64,000 bases of DNA from Acidobacteriota bacterium (GCA_021792795.1 JAJYUB010000008.1:1-64000), one strand, 5' to 3'; shown: positions 44,067-52,459, counted from the first letter of the stretch. The notes: generated by a model not told the origin, from the sequence alone. Made by a program: numbers and translations.

Positions 44067-45077
44067 ATGACGCGCACGGCTGGTAAGAAACGATTGAAGC
44101 CAATGACTGCGAAAGGGCAAACGGGAAAACCGCCAACCGATGCCGCTGGATTGATTGCGTCGAAACCCGTCAGATCCACCGCGGCGAAACGCGTTCGCAG
44201 CGCTGAAGCAAAACGGCCGCTGGCGGAAAACGAACTCGTCATTGTTACGGGGATGTCGGGTTCTGGAAAATTGTCGGCGCTGAAGGCGTTTGAAGACCTG
44301 GGCTATTATTCGGTCGACAATTTGCCGATCGACTTGATTCCCGCGTTTGCCGATCTGATCCGGCAATCTCCAGAAACCAACCGCGCCGCCCTGGTGGTGG
44401 ATGTGCGGGAGGGCTCGAACCTCGACCACTTTCCGGCGATTTTGCGCAAAGTGCGGCAGACGACCTCGACCCGGCTGCTTTTTCTGGAGGCTTCGGACGA
44501 AGCGCTGCTTCGGCGGTTTTCAGAGACCCGGCGTCCTCATCCGCTGGGCCGCATCGACACCATTCGGCGCTCGATCCAGTCCGAGAGGAAATTGCTGGAG
44601 CCGCTGCGCAACATTGCGGACGTCTGCATCGACACGACAAATTTCAATGTGCATGAACTGCGCGCCCATATCAACGGGCTGTTTCAGCAGGAGAGTGGCG
44701 AGAAGAACCTGCTGATTTCTTCCATCAGTTTCGGCTACAAGAACGGGGTGCCGCAAGAAGCCGACCTGGTCTTCGATGTGCGCTTTCTACCCAATCCGCA
44801 TTTCATCCCGGAGTTCCGTCCGCTGACCGGCCAGGACGAGAAAGTGGTGCGCTATATCAATCGTTTTCCGGAGACCAAAGAGTTTATTCAGAAGGTCCAC
44901 GATCTGCTTTTATTTTTGCTGCCGCATTACGTGCAGGAGGGTAAGAGCTATTTGAGCGTGGCGTTCGGCTGTACCGGCGGCCAGCACCGCTCGGTGATGA
45001 TCGCGGAAAAAATGCAGGCGCTGCTGCAGGCCGATGGATACCAGGTGAAATGTCTCCATCGCGACATGCCGCGATAG
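44067..45077 (+). CDS. rapZ: RNase adapter protein RapZ, with an unusual P-loop
   Basis: The protein has the P-loop ATPase N-terminal domain and the C-terminal RNA-binding domain of RapZ (YvcJ): VVDVREG, ETRRPHPL, ISFGYKNGVPQEADLVFDVRFLPNPH, and GCTGGQHRSV with conserved Cys, Gly and His. RapZ controls the glmZ-GlmS cascade in enterobacteria and has a nucleotide-binding role elsewhere. The Walker A reads GMSGSGKLSA, with Leu where Ser/Thr is expected after Lys, so ATP or GTP handling may differ. About 50 basic residues precede the P-loop. The ATG at 44067 has AGAGGA upstream; a later start (MTAKGQ) is possible. ptsN is missing from the cluster. Confidence 0.9.
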   Translation: MTRTAGKKRLKPMTAKGQTGKPPTDAAGLIASKPVRSTAAKRVRSAEAKRPLAENELVIVTGMSGSGKLSALKAFEDLGYYSVDNLPIDLIPAFADLIRQSPETNRAALVVDVREGSNLDHFPAILRKVRQTTSTRLLFLEASDEALLRRFSETRRPHPLGRIDTIRRSIQSERKLLEPLRNIADVCIDTTNFNVHELRAHINGLFQQESGEKNLLISSISFGYKNGVPQEADLVFDVRFLPNPHFIPEFRPLTGQDEKVVRYINRFPETKEFIQKVHDLLLFLLPHYVQEGKSYLSVAFGCTGGQHRSVMIAEKMQALLQADGYQVKCLHRDMPR

Positions 45078-45096
45078 GCGCGGACTTGCTGGAATA

Positions 45097-45126
45097 CTGT
45101 GTCTCAGGCGCGAGACATAATGGGGC
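45097..45126. repeat. Intergenic stem-loop repeat, GGGGCACC family, degraded copy 4
   Basis: TGTCTC (45100-45105) pairs with GAGACA (45112-45117) around a six-base loop, followed by TAATGGGGC. It lies 20 bases after the rapZ stop and is a shortened relative of copies 1a, 2 and 3. Confidence 0.55.
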
Positions 45127-45301
45127 TTGTTTTTTGCGCGGACGTTCTCAACCGGTCGAGAACACGTTCATTTCGCCGACGATTTGCTCAGCACATCCGG
45201 CCCCAGAACACAATCTGGCGGCCATCGAGCCCATGGCACAGCCTGGGAAGCGTCTGAAAGTAGCAATGCAACCGGTGCCTCTACCGGTGCTTCGTAAAAC
45301 G

Positions 45302-45321
45302 GCCACTCGTATCAGAGTGGC
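45302..45321 (-). terminator. Hairpin downstream of tRNA-Lys
   Basis: GCCACTC (45302-45308) and GAGTGGC (45315-45321) form a perfect 7-bp stem around six bases. Read on the minus strand it lies about 39 bases after the tRNA and is followed by CGTTTT, so it probably ends the tRNA transcript. Confidence 0.6.
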
Positions 45322-45359
45322 ATGATTCCCGTATCTATCCTTATTTTCTATCGCTTATA

Positions 45360-45435
45360 TGGTGAGCGCGCTGGGACTCGAACCCAGGACCCACGCATTA
45401 AAAGTGCGTTGCTCTACCACCTGAGCTACGCGCTC
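45360..45435 (-). tRNA. tRNA-Lys (anticodon UUU)
   Basis: The minus strand reads GAGCGCG at the 5' acceptor side (45435 down) and pairs with CGCGCTC (45364-45370). The D arm has AGCTCAGGTGGTAGAGC, the anticodon arm ACGCA-CTTTTAA-TGCGT gives anticodon UUU, and the T arm contains CCTGGGTTCGAGTCCCAG. The discriminator A and an encoded CCA occupy 45360-45363. All parts are present, so the gene appears intact. Confidence 0.97.
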
Positions 45436-45836
45436 TCACCAAGTTCCAAATTATCACAGAGACACGCCTGCTCCTACGCCGTGTCTGGGGCCGGTCCTGA
45501 CAACGCGCCAATGCGGAAGGCTCTGTCGCGTCATTTGTTCAGCCAAGCTGCGCAGCGGAATCTTGGGGGCGAGTGTATCGTCGCGAAGCTTATGCACGGG
45601 GAGTAGTGCTTTCGAGTAGAAATGACGAGCACATGGTTCGCCAGGTAAATCAGGCGGACATTCTGGCGTGGTGGCCGGAGGTCTGCCAGGAGCCTGAGCG
45701 GGGAGTTGCTGTCTGTCGGCGAGAATTCGCTCACTAGTCTGGAGAGGGACGATTTTTGGCGCAGTGCCGTGAATGGCCCGCAGGCCAGTCCTTGTCCGTG
45801 CCCTGATAAACTGAACAGTTTGCTAGGAACATAGCG
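45436..45836. other. Intergenic region between tRNA-Lys and the cysteine synthase gene
   Basis: I see no coding region in these 401 bases; the open frames there are short or run antisense into the next gene. The region must hold the tRNA promoter on the minus strand and the promoter of the sulfur amino acid genes on the plus strand. No riboswitch or SAM-type pattern was recognised. Confidence 0.5.
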
Positions 45837-46823
45837 ATGAGCGCGACAAAAGCGATGAATGTGACAATTCTGAACACACGTGCCACTGTAGAGGCCTATC
45901 GGCATACGGCCGCCGACACCATGGAGTTGGTGGGGAACACACCGATCGTGCATCTCGGCCGAATCTCGCCCGAGAATGGCGCGGCGATTTACGCAAAACT
46001 GGAATTTTTGAATCCCGGAGGCAGCATAAAAGATCGTGCCGCGCTGGGATTGATTCTCGATGCGGAGCAACGCGGCGTGCTGCAACCGGGCGGCACCGTT
46101 GTGGAGGCGACTGCAGGCAACACGGGTGTCGGTCTGGCGTTTATCGGCGTTCGTCGGGGTTACAAAGTTGCGCTTTTTGTGCCCGAAGGTTTTGCCGAAG
46201 AAAAATGTATTCTGATGCGCGGCTTTGGCGCAACAGTCGAACGCACGCCGGAAGAGGAAGGCATGCAGGGCGCGATCCGCAGGGCGCTCGATCTTGCGCG
46301 CTCCATTCCCGGCGCATGGATGGCGCGGCAGTTCGACAATCCGGCCAATCCTGATTTTCATTTCCGGACCACGGCGCAGGAAATTCTCGATCAGATGGAA
46401 AACCGCATCGACGCATTTGTTGCGGGCGTCGGGACTGGCGGCACGTTTACCGGCATCGCTCGCAGATTGCGACAGGACGTGGGCCGCGTCCGTACGATTG
46501 CAGTTGAAACTGAAGGCTCCGTCTTGCAGGGCGGCGCGCCAGGCAAACATAAGGTGGAGGGAATTGGCGTCAGCTTTATCCCGAAGACATTCGACGCGTC
46601 TGTCTGCGATTCCATCGTTCGCGTGAGCGATCGCGATGCCTTTGCTATGGTGCGCAGGTTGGCACGGGAAGAAGGGGTTCTGGGCGGTTCCAGCTCCGGG
46701 GCCAATGTATTCGCGTCGCTCGAACTGGCGCGAACCATGCAGCCAGGGCAACGCATCGTGACCATCATTCCGGATTCCGCCGAGCGATATCTTTCAAAGA
46801 ACATTTTCGATGGCGGCCTTTGA
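45837..46823 (+). CDS. PLP-dependent cysteine synthase / cystathionine beta-synthase family enzyme
   Basis: The 328-residue enzyme is a fold-type II PLP enzyme. It has the PLP-lysine motif NPGGSIKDR, the substrate loop EATAGNTGVGLA, the phosphate-binding GVGTGGTFTG and a late GGSSSGANV. This fits O-acetylserine sulfhydrylase (CysK) or the catalytic core of cystathionine beta-synthase; there is no CBS regulatory domain. The next gene is a cystathionine lyase/synthase-type enzyme 75 bases away, so reverse transsulfuration (homocysteine to cysteine) is a reasonable inference for the pair. AGGAA 8 bases before the ATG supports the start. Confidence 0.88.
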   Translation: MSATKAMNVTILNTRATVEAYRHTAADTMELVGNTPIVHLGRISPENGAAIYAKLEFLNPGGSIKDRAALGLILDAEQRGVLQPGGTVVEATAGNTGVGLAFIGVRRGYKVALFVPEGFAEEKCILMRGFGATVERTPEEEGMQGAIRRALDLARSIPGAWMARQFDNPANPDFHFRTTAQEILDQMENRIDAFVAGVGTGGTFTGIARRLRQDVGRVRTIAVETEGSVLQGGAPGKHKVEGIGVSFIPKTFDASVCDSIVRVSDRDAFAMVRRLAREEGVLGGSSSGANVFASLELARTMQPGQRIVTIIPDSAERYLSKNIFDGGL

Positions 46824-46898
46824 CAATGGATTGCCGCAAATTCCCGCCAAAATTCACGCCGGTAGATACAAATCCTGCAACCCTTAAGGACCCTAGCC

Positions 46899-48053
46899 AT
46901 GATTGAAAAAAAGAAAGGTTTTTCGACGCGCGCAATTCACGATGGACAGGCCCCAGACCCGGCGACAGGCGCGGTCAACGTTCCCATCTATGCCAGTTCC
47001 ACGTACGTGCAGCAGGAGATCGGCAAGAATAAAGGGTACGAATATTCTCGTGTCTCAAATCCGACGCGGACCGCTCTGGAAGAAAACTTTGCGTCGCTAG
47101 AAGGCGGGACTTCAGCCCATGTTTTTGCCAGCGGGATGGCGGCGATCACTGCGCTCTGCACCATGATGAAGAGCGGGGACCACGTTGTATGCAGCGCCAA
47201 TATGTATGGCGGGACGACGCGCCTGTTCAACCAGGTCTTGACGCGGTATGGCCTGGAATTCACCTATGTCGACACTTCCGATGCGAAGAATGTAGATCGC
47301 GCCATTCGTCCGAGTACCAAACTCGTGCATATTGAAACGCCGACGAATCCGATGATGGCGTTGACCGATATTGCCAAGGCCGCGGACATTTGTCACAGTC
47401 ACAGTGTCGAATTAAGCGTCGACAACACATTCATGTCCCCATACTTTCAGCGGCCCATTGAATTTGGCGCGGACCTTGTCATGCATTCGACGACAAAATT
47501 CTTAAATGGCCATTCCGACGGCCTGGGCGGAGTGCTGGTGGGCACCAAGCCAGAGCACGCGGAGACGTTCGCCTTTATCCAGAAGTGCACCGGCGGCATT
47601 CTGTCGCCATTTGAGTGCTGGCTGCTGTTGCGCGGAGTGAAGACGCTGGCGGTGCGGATGCGCCAGCATGACGCCAACGGCCGTATCGTTGCCGATTGGC
47701 TGAACAGGCACGCGAAAGTGCGCAGCGTTTTTTATCCGGGACTGCAGGACCATCCGCAACACGATCTGGCCAAGCGGCAGATGTCCGGATTCGGATCGAT
47801 GCTGAGTTTTGACCTTGGCTCCTTGGGAGCAGCCAATCGCATGTTAAAGAAGTTGAAGGTTTGCAGCCTGGCGGAATCGTTGGGCGGCGTGGAGACGCTG
47901 ATCTCGCACCCGGCTTCTATGACGCACGCAGCGATCGGCGAAGAAGGGCGGCGCAAGCTGGGCATCACGGATGGACTAGTGCGCGTCTCGGTGGGGATTG
48001 AAAATGTCGAAGACATCCTGGCGGACCTGGACCAGGCGCTTACCGCCGCCTGA
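46899..48053 (+). CDS. Cys/Met metabolism PLP-dependent enzyme (cystathionine gamma-lyase or -synthase)
   Basis: The 384-residue enzyme has GFSTRAIHDGQ at the start, the YSRVSNPTR motif, FASGMAAITAL, a VDNTFMSPY aspartate, and the PLP lysine in HSTTKFLNGHSD. The C-terminus has SLGGVETLISHPASMTHA. These residues place it in the family of cystathionine gamma-lyase, gamma-synthase and methionine gamma-lyase, which sequence alone does not resolve. Pairing with the upstream enzyme favours cystathionine gamma-lyase in reverse transsulfuration. Three direct repeats of GAAGTAAG overlap and follow its stop codon, before the convergent response regulator gene. Confidence 0.9.
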   Translation: MIEKKKGFSTRAIHDGQAPDPATGAVNVPIYASSTYVQQEIGKNKGYEYSRVSNPTRTALEENFASLEGGTSAHVFASGMAAITALCTMMKSGDHVVCSANMYGGTTRLFNQVLTRYGLEFTYVDTSDAKNVDRAIRPSTKLVHIETPTNPMMALTDIAKAADICHSHSVELSVDNTFMSPYFQRPIEFGADLVMHSTTKFLNGHSDGLGGVLVGTKPEHAETFAFIQKCTGGILSPFECWLLLRGVKTLAVRMRQHDANGRIVADWLNRHAKVRSVFYPGLQDHPQHDLAKRQMSGFGSMLSFDLGSLGAANRMLKKLKVCSLAESLGGVETLISHPASMTHAAIGEEGRRKLGITDGLVRVSVGIENVEDILADLDQALTAA

Positions 48054-48095
48054 AGTAAGTCATCTGGCAGAAGTAAGATAATTGTCTGAAGTAAG
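48052..48095. repeat. Three direct GAAGTAAG repeats with an 18-bp period
   Basis: GAAGTAAG occurs at 48052, 48070 and 48088, exactly 18 bases apart, with diverged 10-base spacers. The first copy overlaps the stop codon of the cystathionine enzyme gene and the last ends three bases before the end of the converging response regulator gene. It could be a small tandem duplication. Confidence 0.6.
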
Positions 48096-48098
48096 GAA

Positions 48099-49529
48099 TC
48101 AGTCCTTCAGCTTTTTGCGAATCTCAATATTCAATCGCTTAATTTTTTGATTTAGCGTGGATAGCGGAATGCGGAAGGCTTCCGCCGCGTCCGTCTGGTT
48201 CCAGTTGCAGTGCTCCAGCCGGTCGGTGATGATGCGTTTTTCGATTTCTTCCAAAATCTCAAATAACGATGCGTCTGGATTGTGATCGAGCAGACCCGCT
48301 TCGTAGCTGCGGCCGGTCAGGTGGTCGGGCAGCAACTCTTTCGGAATCGTCTGGTCTGTAGAGAGGACAACGCAGCGCTCAATGACATTTTCCAGCTCTC
48401 GAACATTGCCCGGCCACGAGTAATCAATCAAGGCGCGCATGGTTTCCGTGGAAATGGTGCGCAGCGGGAGCTGGTTTTCCTCGCAGAAACGCTTCAGGCA
48501 ATGCGCGACCAGCAGCGGAATGTCCTCTATGCGATTGCGCAGCGGAGGCAGGTCAATGGTGATCACGTTGAGCCGGTAAAACAGGTCCTCTCGAAATCGC
48601 CCCTCGCGCACGGCCAGGCGAAGGTCGGCATTCGTCGCAGCGACGATCCGCACATCTACCTGCAACTCCTGCACGCCGCCGACCAGCATGAACTTCCGGT
48701 CCTGCAGCACTCGCAGCAGTTTTGCCTGCGTGTCCAGTGCCATGGTACCGATTTCATCCAAAAACAGCGTGCCGCCATTCGCAATTTCAAACAGGCCCTT
48801 CTTCGATGCGATGGCGGAAGTGAACGCTCCCTTGACATGGCCGAACAACGTGCTTTCCAGCAGGTCGGATGGCACAGCGCCCGTGTGGACGGGGACGAAG
48901 GGCTTATCGCGGCGCGGTGAATGCGAATGGATCGCTTTGGCGATCAGCTCTTTGCCGGTGCCGCTCTCGCCCTGCACCAGCACCGTCGACCGGCTGGGCG
49001 CCACTTGACCGACCAGGTCGAGCACAGCCTGCATCGTTTCGCTTTTGCCGATGATGTTTTCAAAACTATAGCGCTGCTTCAGGGCGCGCTTCAGTTGGAT
49101 GTTTTCTGTTTCCGCGCGGTGCTGTCCAATAGCGCCGCGAATATCGGCCAGAAGCTTTTCGTTGTCCCAGGGCTTCTGGATGAAATTATTGGCGCCGAAG
49201 TGCATGGCTTCGACCACATTCTGCACCGTGCCATACGCCGTAATCATGATGACGGGAAGGTTTGCGTGCCGGGCGCGAATCGCCTGGAGAATCTCGAATC
49301 CGCTTTGACCTGGCAGAGCAAGATCGAGCAGCACCAGATCGAACACCGACTCTTCCAGCGCCTTCAAACCCTTGGCCCCATCGGGCGCAGTCGCTACCTC
49401 AAATCCCTCCAACTCTAACAGGAGTTGCAGCGATTCGCGGATGGCCGCTTCATCGTCAATGACGATGATGCGGAGCGGGAGGGTACTGTCGGCTTCTGGA
49501 GAAATACTTTCGTGCACAACCTCAGGCAT
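48099..49529 (-). CDS. Sigma-54-dependent response regulator, NtrC family (GAFTSA variant)
   Basis: The 476-residue protein has a receiver domain (IIVIDDEAAI, phospho-acceptor Asp69 in LVLLDLALPG, Lys in FIQKPWD), a sigma-54 AAA+ domain with Walker A GESGTGKELIA and Walker B GGTLFLDEIG, and a C-terminal Fis-type helix-turn-helix (NQTDAAEAFRIPLSTLNQKIK). The loop that contacts sigma-54 reads GAFTSA at 234-239 where most members have GAFTGA. It is transcribed after the kinase gene, overlapping it by 8 bases. A consensus sigma-54 promoter lies before the kinase, so this activator probably drives its own operon (inference). Confidence 0.95.
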   Translation of the reverse strand: MPEVVHESISPEADSTLPLRIIVIDDEAAIRESLQLLLELEGFEVATAPDGAKGLKALEESVFDLVLLDLALPGQSGFEILQAIRARHANLPVIMITAYGTVQNVVEAMHFGANNFIQKPWDNEKLLADIRGAIGQHRAETENIQLKRALKQRYSFENIIGKSETMQAVLDLVGQVAPSRSTVLVQGESGTGKELIAKAIHSHSPRRDKPFVPVHTGAVPSDLLESTLFGHVKGAFTSAIASKKGLFEIANGGTLFLDEIGTMALDTQAKLLRVLQDRKFMLVGGVQELQVDVRIVAATNADLRLAVREGRFREDLFYRLNVITIDLPPLRNRIEDIPLLVAHCLKRFCEENQLPLRTISTETMRALIDYSWPGNVRELENVIERCVVLSTDQTIPKELLPDHLTGRSYEAGLLDHNPDASLFEILEEIEKRIITDRLEHCNWNQTDAAEAFRIPLSTLNQKIKRLNIEIRKKLKD

Positions 49530-52371
49530 GAACGGGCTTCCTCAATTTAGGAAATTGCAGATGGAAGGTCGTGCCGTGGCCAACTTTGCTTTCCACCTGG
49601 ATCTTGCCGGCGTGTTCCTGAATAATGCCATAGCTCACAGAGAGTCCCAGGCCGGTCCCACGCCGCTGACCCTCAACCACGGCGGTTTTTGTGGTGAAAA
49701 ATGGATCGTAGATGCGGCGCAAATTTTCCGCCGCAATACCGGAGCCGGTGTCGCCGACGATCACTTCGACCTGTCCATTGTCGATGGTTTGCACGCGCAA
49801 TATGCCGCCGTCGGCCATCGCGTCCTTCGCGTTCAGAAAAAGATTCAGAAACACCTGCTGCAGCTTTCCCATATTGCCCAGGATGTCCGGCAGTTCCGGC
49901 TGCAAGTCAAGGTCGATGGCAATGTTTGCCGTGTTGAACTGATGCTGCAACAGCGCCAGCGTTTCCCGCAAAACGTGATTCACACTGACTGGTTTAAACT
50001 CGATGGTGCTGGTGCGCGAAAAATTCAGCAGGCTGTTGACGATTTCCGATGCGCGAAACGTTTGCTGCGTGATTTTGTCCAGCAGGGGCGCCGTCCGCTC
50101 GTCGCCGCGAATCTGCTTGGCCATCATTTGGGTATACGAAGAGATCACGGCCAGCGGGGTGTTTACCTCATGGGCGATACCGGCCGCCAATAGCCCGATC
50201 GAAGAAAGCTTGTCGGCCTGCATCAATTGGCTTTCCAGTTGCACCCGCTCGGTGATGTCGTCGACAAGAATGATACGGCCCACGGTGGTAAAGTCCTTAT
50301 CGACCAGCGGGGCAATCGTAATGTTGGCGTTGCGGATTTCTCCGGCACGGGTGGCAAGTTGGAATTTGTAGAGAGTATGGACGCCGTTTTCGTGTTTTAC
50401 GCGGTCGTACTCAGCCAGGAAATCCGCCGGAAATAAACTTGCCAGCGGCTGATTCAACGCTTCCGAACGCGGCACTGCGTACATGGATTCCATCTGCGCA
50501 TTCCAACTGTCAATACGGTCCGCGAGGTCGACTGCCAGAATGCCAATGTTGATGGACTCGACGATATTTTCATTGAATTCCTTTAGCTGCTCGTACTCGG
50601 CAATCTTTTCCTCGAGCCTGGCGTACAAGCGCGTGTTCTGGATCGCGATGCCGACATAGCTGGCCAGCGTTTCCAGCAACTCCACGTCCTCGCTGGAAAG
50701 GAAGTCCCCGTTCGTGGTGCGGCCCAGTCCCAGCACGGCAATGGTGCGTTGCTGTACGCGGCAGGGAAGGTAATAGTTTAGGTCCAACAAAGAGACGGCG
50801 CGTTGCTGACTTTCGGCCAGGTGGGGGGCATTTTGCGTGCTTTCCAGAAAGATGTGCGAACCGTCCTCGCGGCCGTCGAAGCGAAGAAATCCGGTATCAA
50901 GATCCTCGGTGCGATTGAGCGCCGGCGCTGGAATTCCATGACTGGCCGCCAGGCGAAACTTTGAGACGCGGTCGTCTCGCTCGTCGTCGAGGAAGACGCC
51001 AACCCGGGCAACCTGCAGGATGCGAGGCAGCCGGTCGACCAAGGCATTCAGCAACGCGCGCAGATCGGTTTGCGTATTCAGGCTGCGGGCAAATTCGACC
51101 AGGGTCGCACGAGAATCGAGCCGTTTGCGGTCGAAGACGCGGTCCACGCGGTCTTGAATGGCGCGCTTAATGGGATCGAACACCAGCGCGGCGATAATGA
51201 TCGCGGTTGCCAGGCCCCATCCGCCTGCCGCGGGCAATCTCTTATGCACCACTTCACCGGCAAACGCGACCGCGCCAAAGTAGATTGCGACCAGCGTTCC
51301 GGTTGCCAATGTGTAGGTCACGCCGCGTTTGAAGATCAGGTCCACATCCATCAGCCGGTAGCGCACAATCGCGTAGCTGAATGTCAACGGAAGGAAGACC
51401 AGGCACAAGACGCCGATCTGGCCAAGCAGCGTCGGGGCCGAGGCCCCGGCAAGGAGATAGGGAATCGCATAGAGCAGGGTGAAGGGGGTGACCGCGAGCA
51501 GGGTGCCGCGCGTCAGCCATTTCAGTTGCTGGCGCGTCAGCGGGTTGTCCGCCCGGCGATAGTTGATGAAGAACACCAACGCCGCCGCCACGTAATACAG
51601 TGCCATGTAGCCGATGGCGACCTGGTTCAATCGGTGAATCAGCAGTTCGGTCGCAGACCAGAGACGAATGGCGGCTATGAAGAGGCCAAGCACGGCAACG
51701 CCTGGAAGGTAGAGAAGCCACGCCATGCGGCGGCGCCGCATGGTCGGGTTATGCTCGGGGAAGGTGAAAGCGAAGTGCAACAAAAGCGCGGGCTGGGCGG
51801 TGCTGGCCGCGACGTTGCCCCAGAAAATGAACCAGTCGAACAGGTTCAGCTTTCCGGTGTAATTAAAGGCGTACAGAACGAAGGACGCCAGGCAGAAGAT
51901 ATAGAAGTGGACCGAGCGCGGCGCTGTCCAACGACGGAACAGAATGTACAGCCCTATCAGGAGGTAGACCAGCGCGATCAAGCGCAGGCCGACGTTGATA
52001 TTTCGGTCCGTCGGCTCCAAAATCACTGGAATCTGCTCCAGATGAATGCCGGAGCGAGTCACCGAATAGGTGGCTTTGGTCCAAATGCCGGTCGCAAACA
52101 GTTGCCGTTGCAGCGAGGCAATACGCAGTGTGCGATGGTTGTTGATTGCGGTGAGCAGGTCTCCAGCTTCGATGCCGGCACGATCGCCGGGGCCGTGGGG
52201 CAACACTTTTTGCGCGACCAGTCCGCCGGGGGCCTCTGCCCACCAGACTTGATCGGTAGGAACCTGAAACTGACTCTCGTGGCTGTAGTTGACCGATGCC
52301 AGAATGACGGCGGCCACCGTTAGCACTGCCAGCACGACTGCGGCGATTCGGAATGGGATGTTCCGCGGCAT
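49522..52371 (-). CDS. Sensor histidine kinase with PDZ, membrane, GAF and PAS domains
   Basis: The 949-residue kinase begins with a membrane segment (about residues 8-26). A PDZ-like domain follows at about residues 40-115, with GGLVAQKVLPHGPGDRAGIEAGD the diagnostic core in short form. About eight membrane segments span about residues 125-370. Then come a GAF-like domain (LRALLNALVDRLPRILQ), a PAS domain (ENIVESINIGILAVDLADRI) and the kinase core, with HisKA motif AAGIAHEVNTPLAVISSY (His about residue 734) and HATPase motifs (NLFLNAKDAM, DTGSGI, RGTGLGLSV). It should phosphorylate the NtrC-type regulator that follows. The PDZ domain would sit outside the inner membrane and may sense misfolded or unassembled envelope proteins. 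Confidence 0.92.
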   Translation of the reverse strand: MPRNIPFRIAAVVLAVLTVAAVILASVNYSHESQFQVPTDQVWWAEAPGGLVAQKVLPHGPGDRAGIEAGDLLTAINNHRTLRIASLQRQLFATGIWTKATYSVTRSGIHLEQIPVILEPTDRNINVGLRLIALVYLLIGLYILFRRWTAPRSVHFYIFCLASFVLYAFNYTGKLNLFDWFIFWGNVAASTAQPALLLHFAFTFPEHNPTMRRRRMAWLLYLPGVAVLGLFIAAIRLWSATELLIHRLNQVAIGYMALYYVAAALVFFINYRRADNPLTRQQLKWLTRGTLLAVTPFTLLYAIPYLLAGASAPTLLGQIGVLCLVFLPLTFSYAIVRYRLMDVDLIFKRGVTYTLATGTLVAIYFGAVAFAGEVVHKRLPAAGGWGLATAIIIAALVFDPIKRAIQDRVDRVFDRKRLDSRATLVEFARSLNTQTDLRALLNALVDRLPRILQVARVGVFLDDERDDRVSKFRLAASHGIPAPALNRTEDLDTGFLRFDGREDGSHIFLESTQNAPHLAESQQRAVSLLDLNYYLPCRVQQRTIAVLGLGRTTNGDFLSSEDVELLETLASYVGIAIQNTRLYARLEEKIAEYEQLKEFNENIVESINIGILAVDLADRIDSWNAQMESMYAVPRSEALNQPLASLFPADFLAEYDRVKHENGVHTLYKFQLATRAGEIRNANITIAPLVDKDFTTVGRIILVDDITERVQLESQLMQADKLSSIGLLAAGIAHEVNTPLAVISSYTQMMAKQIRGDERTAPLLDKITQQTFRASEIVNSLLNFSRTSTIEFKPVSVNHVLRETLALLQHQFNTANIAIDLDLQPELPDILGNMGKLQQVFLNLFLNAKDAMADGGILRVQTIDNGQVEVIVGDTGSGIAAENLRRIYDPFFTTKTAVVEGQRRGTGLGLSVSYGIIQEHAGKIQVESKVGHGTTFHLQFPKLRKPVHA

Positions 52372-52444
52372 TTTGAGGCTTATCTTTCCGCGTCAGAATG
52401 CCAAGGCCAATTGTGCGGTTTCTGATGCAGTGTACTTATGTTGT

Positions 52445-52459
52445 GCAACTTGCGTGCCA
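52445..52459 (-). promoter_or_regulatory. Consensus sigma-54 (-24/-12) promoter for the kinase-regulator operon
   Basis: On the minus strand the sequence reads TGGCACGCAAGTTGC, a perfect TGGCAC-N5-TTGC. The GG (-24) and GC (-12) elements have the required spacing. It lies about 74 bases upstream of the kinase ATG, leaving a leader of about 60 bases. This matches the sigma-54 consensus exactly, and rpoN and a sigma-54 activator are both in the window. Confidence 0.85.

Noticed and set aside
45531-46751. 406-codon minus-strand open frame opposite the cysteine synthase gene
   Set aside because: It is antisense to a clear PLP enzyme and has shadow-type composition.
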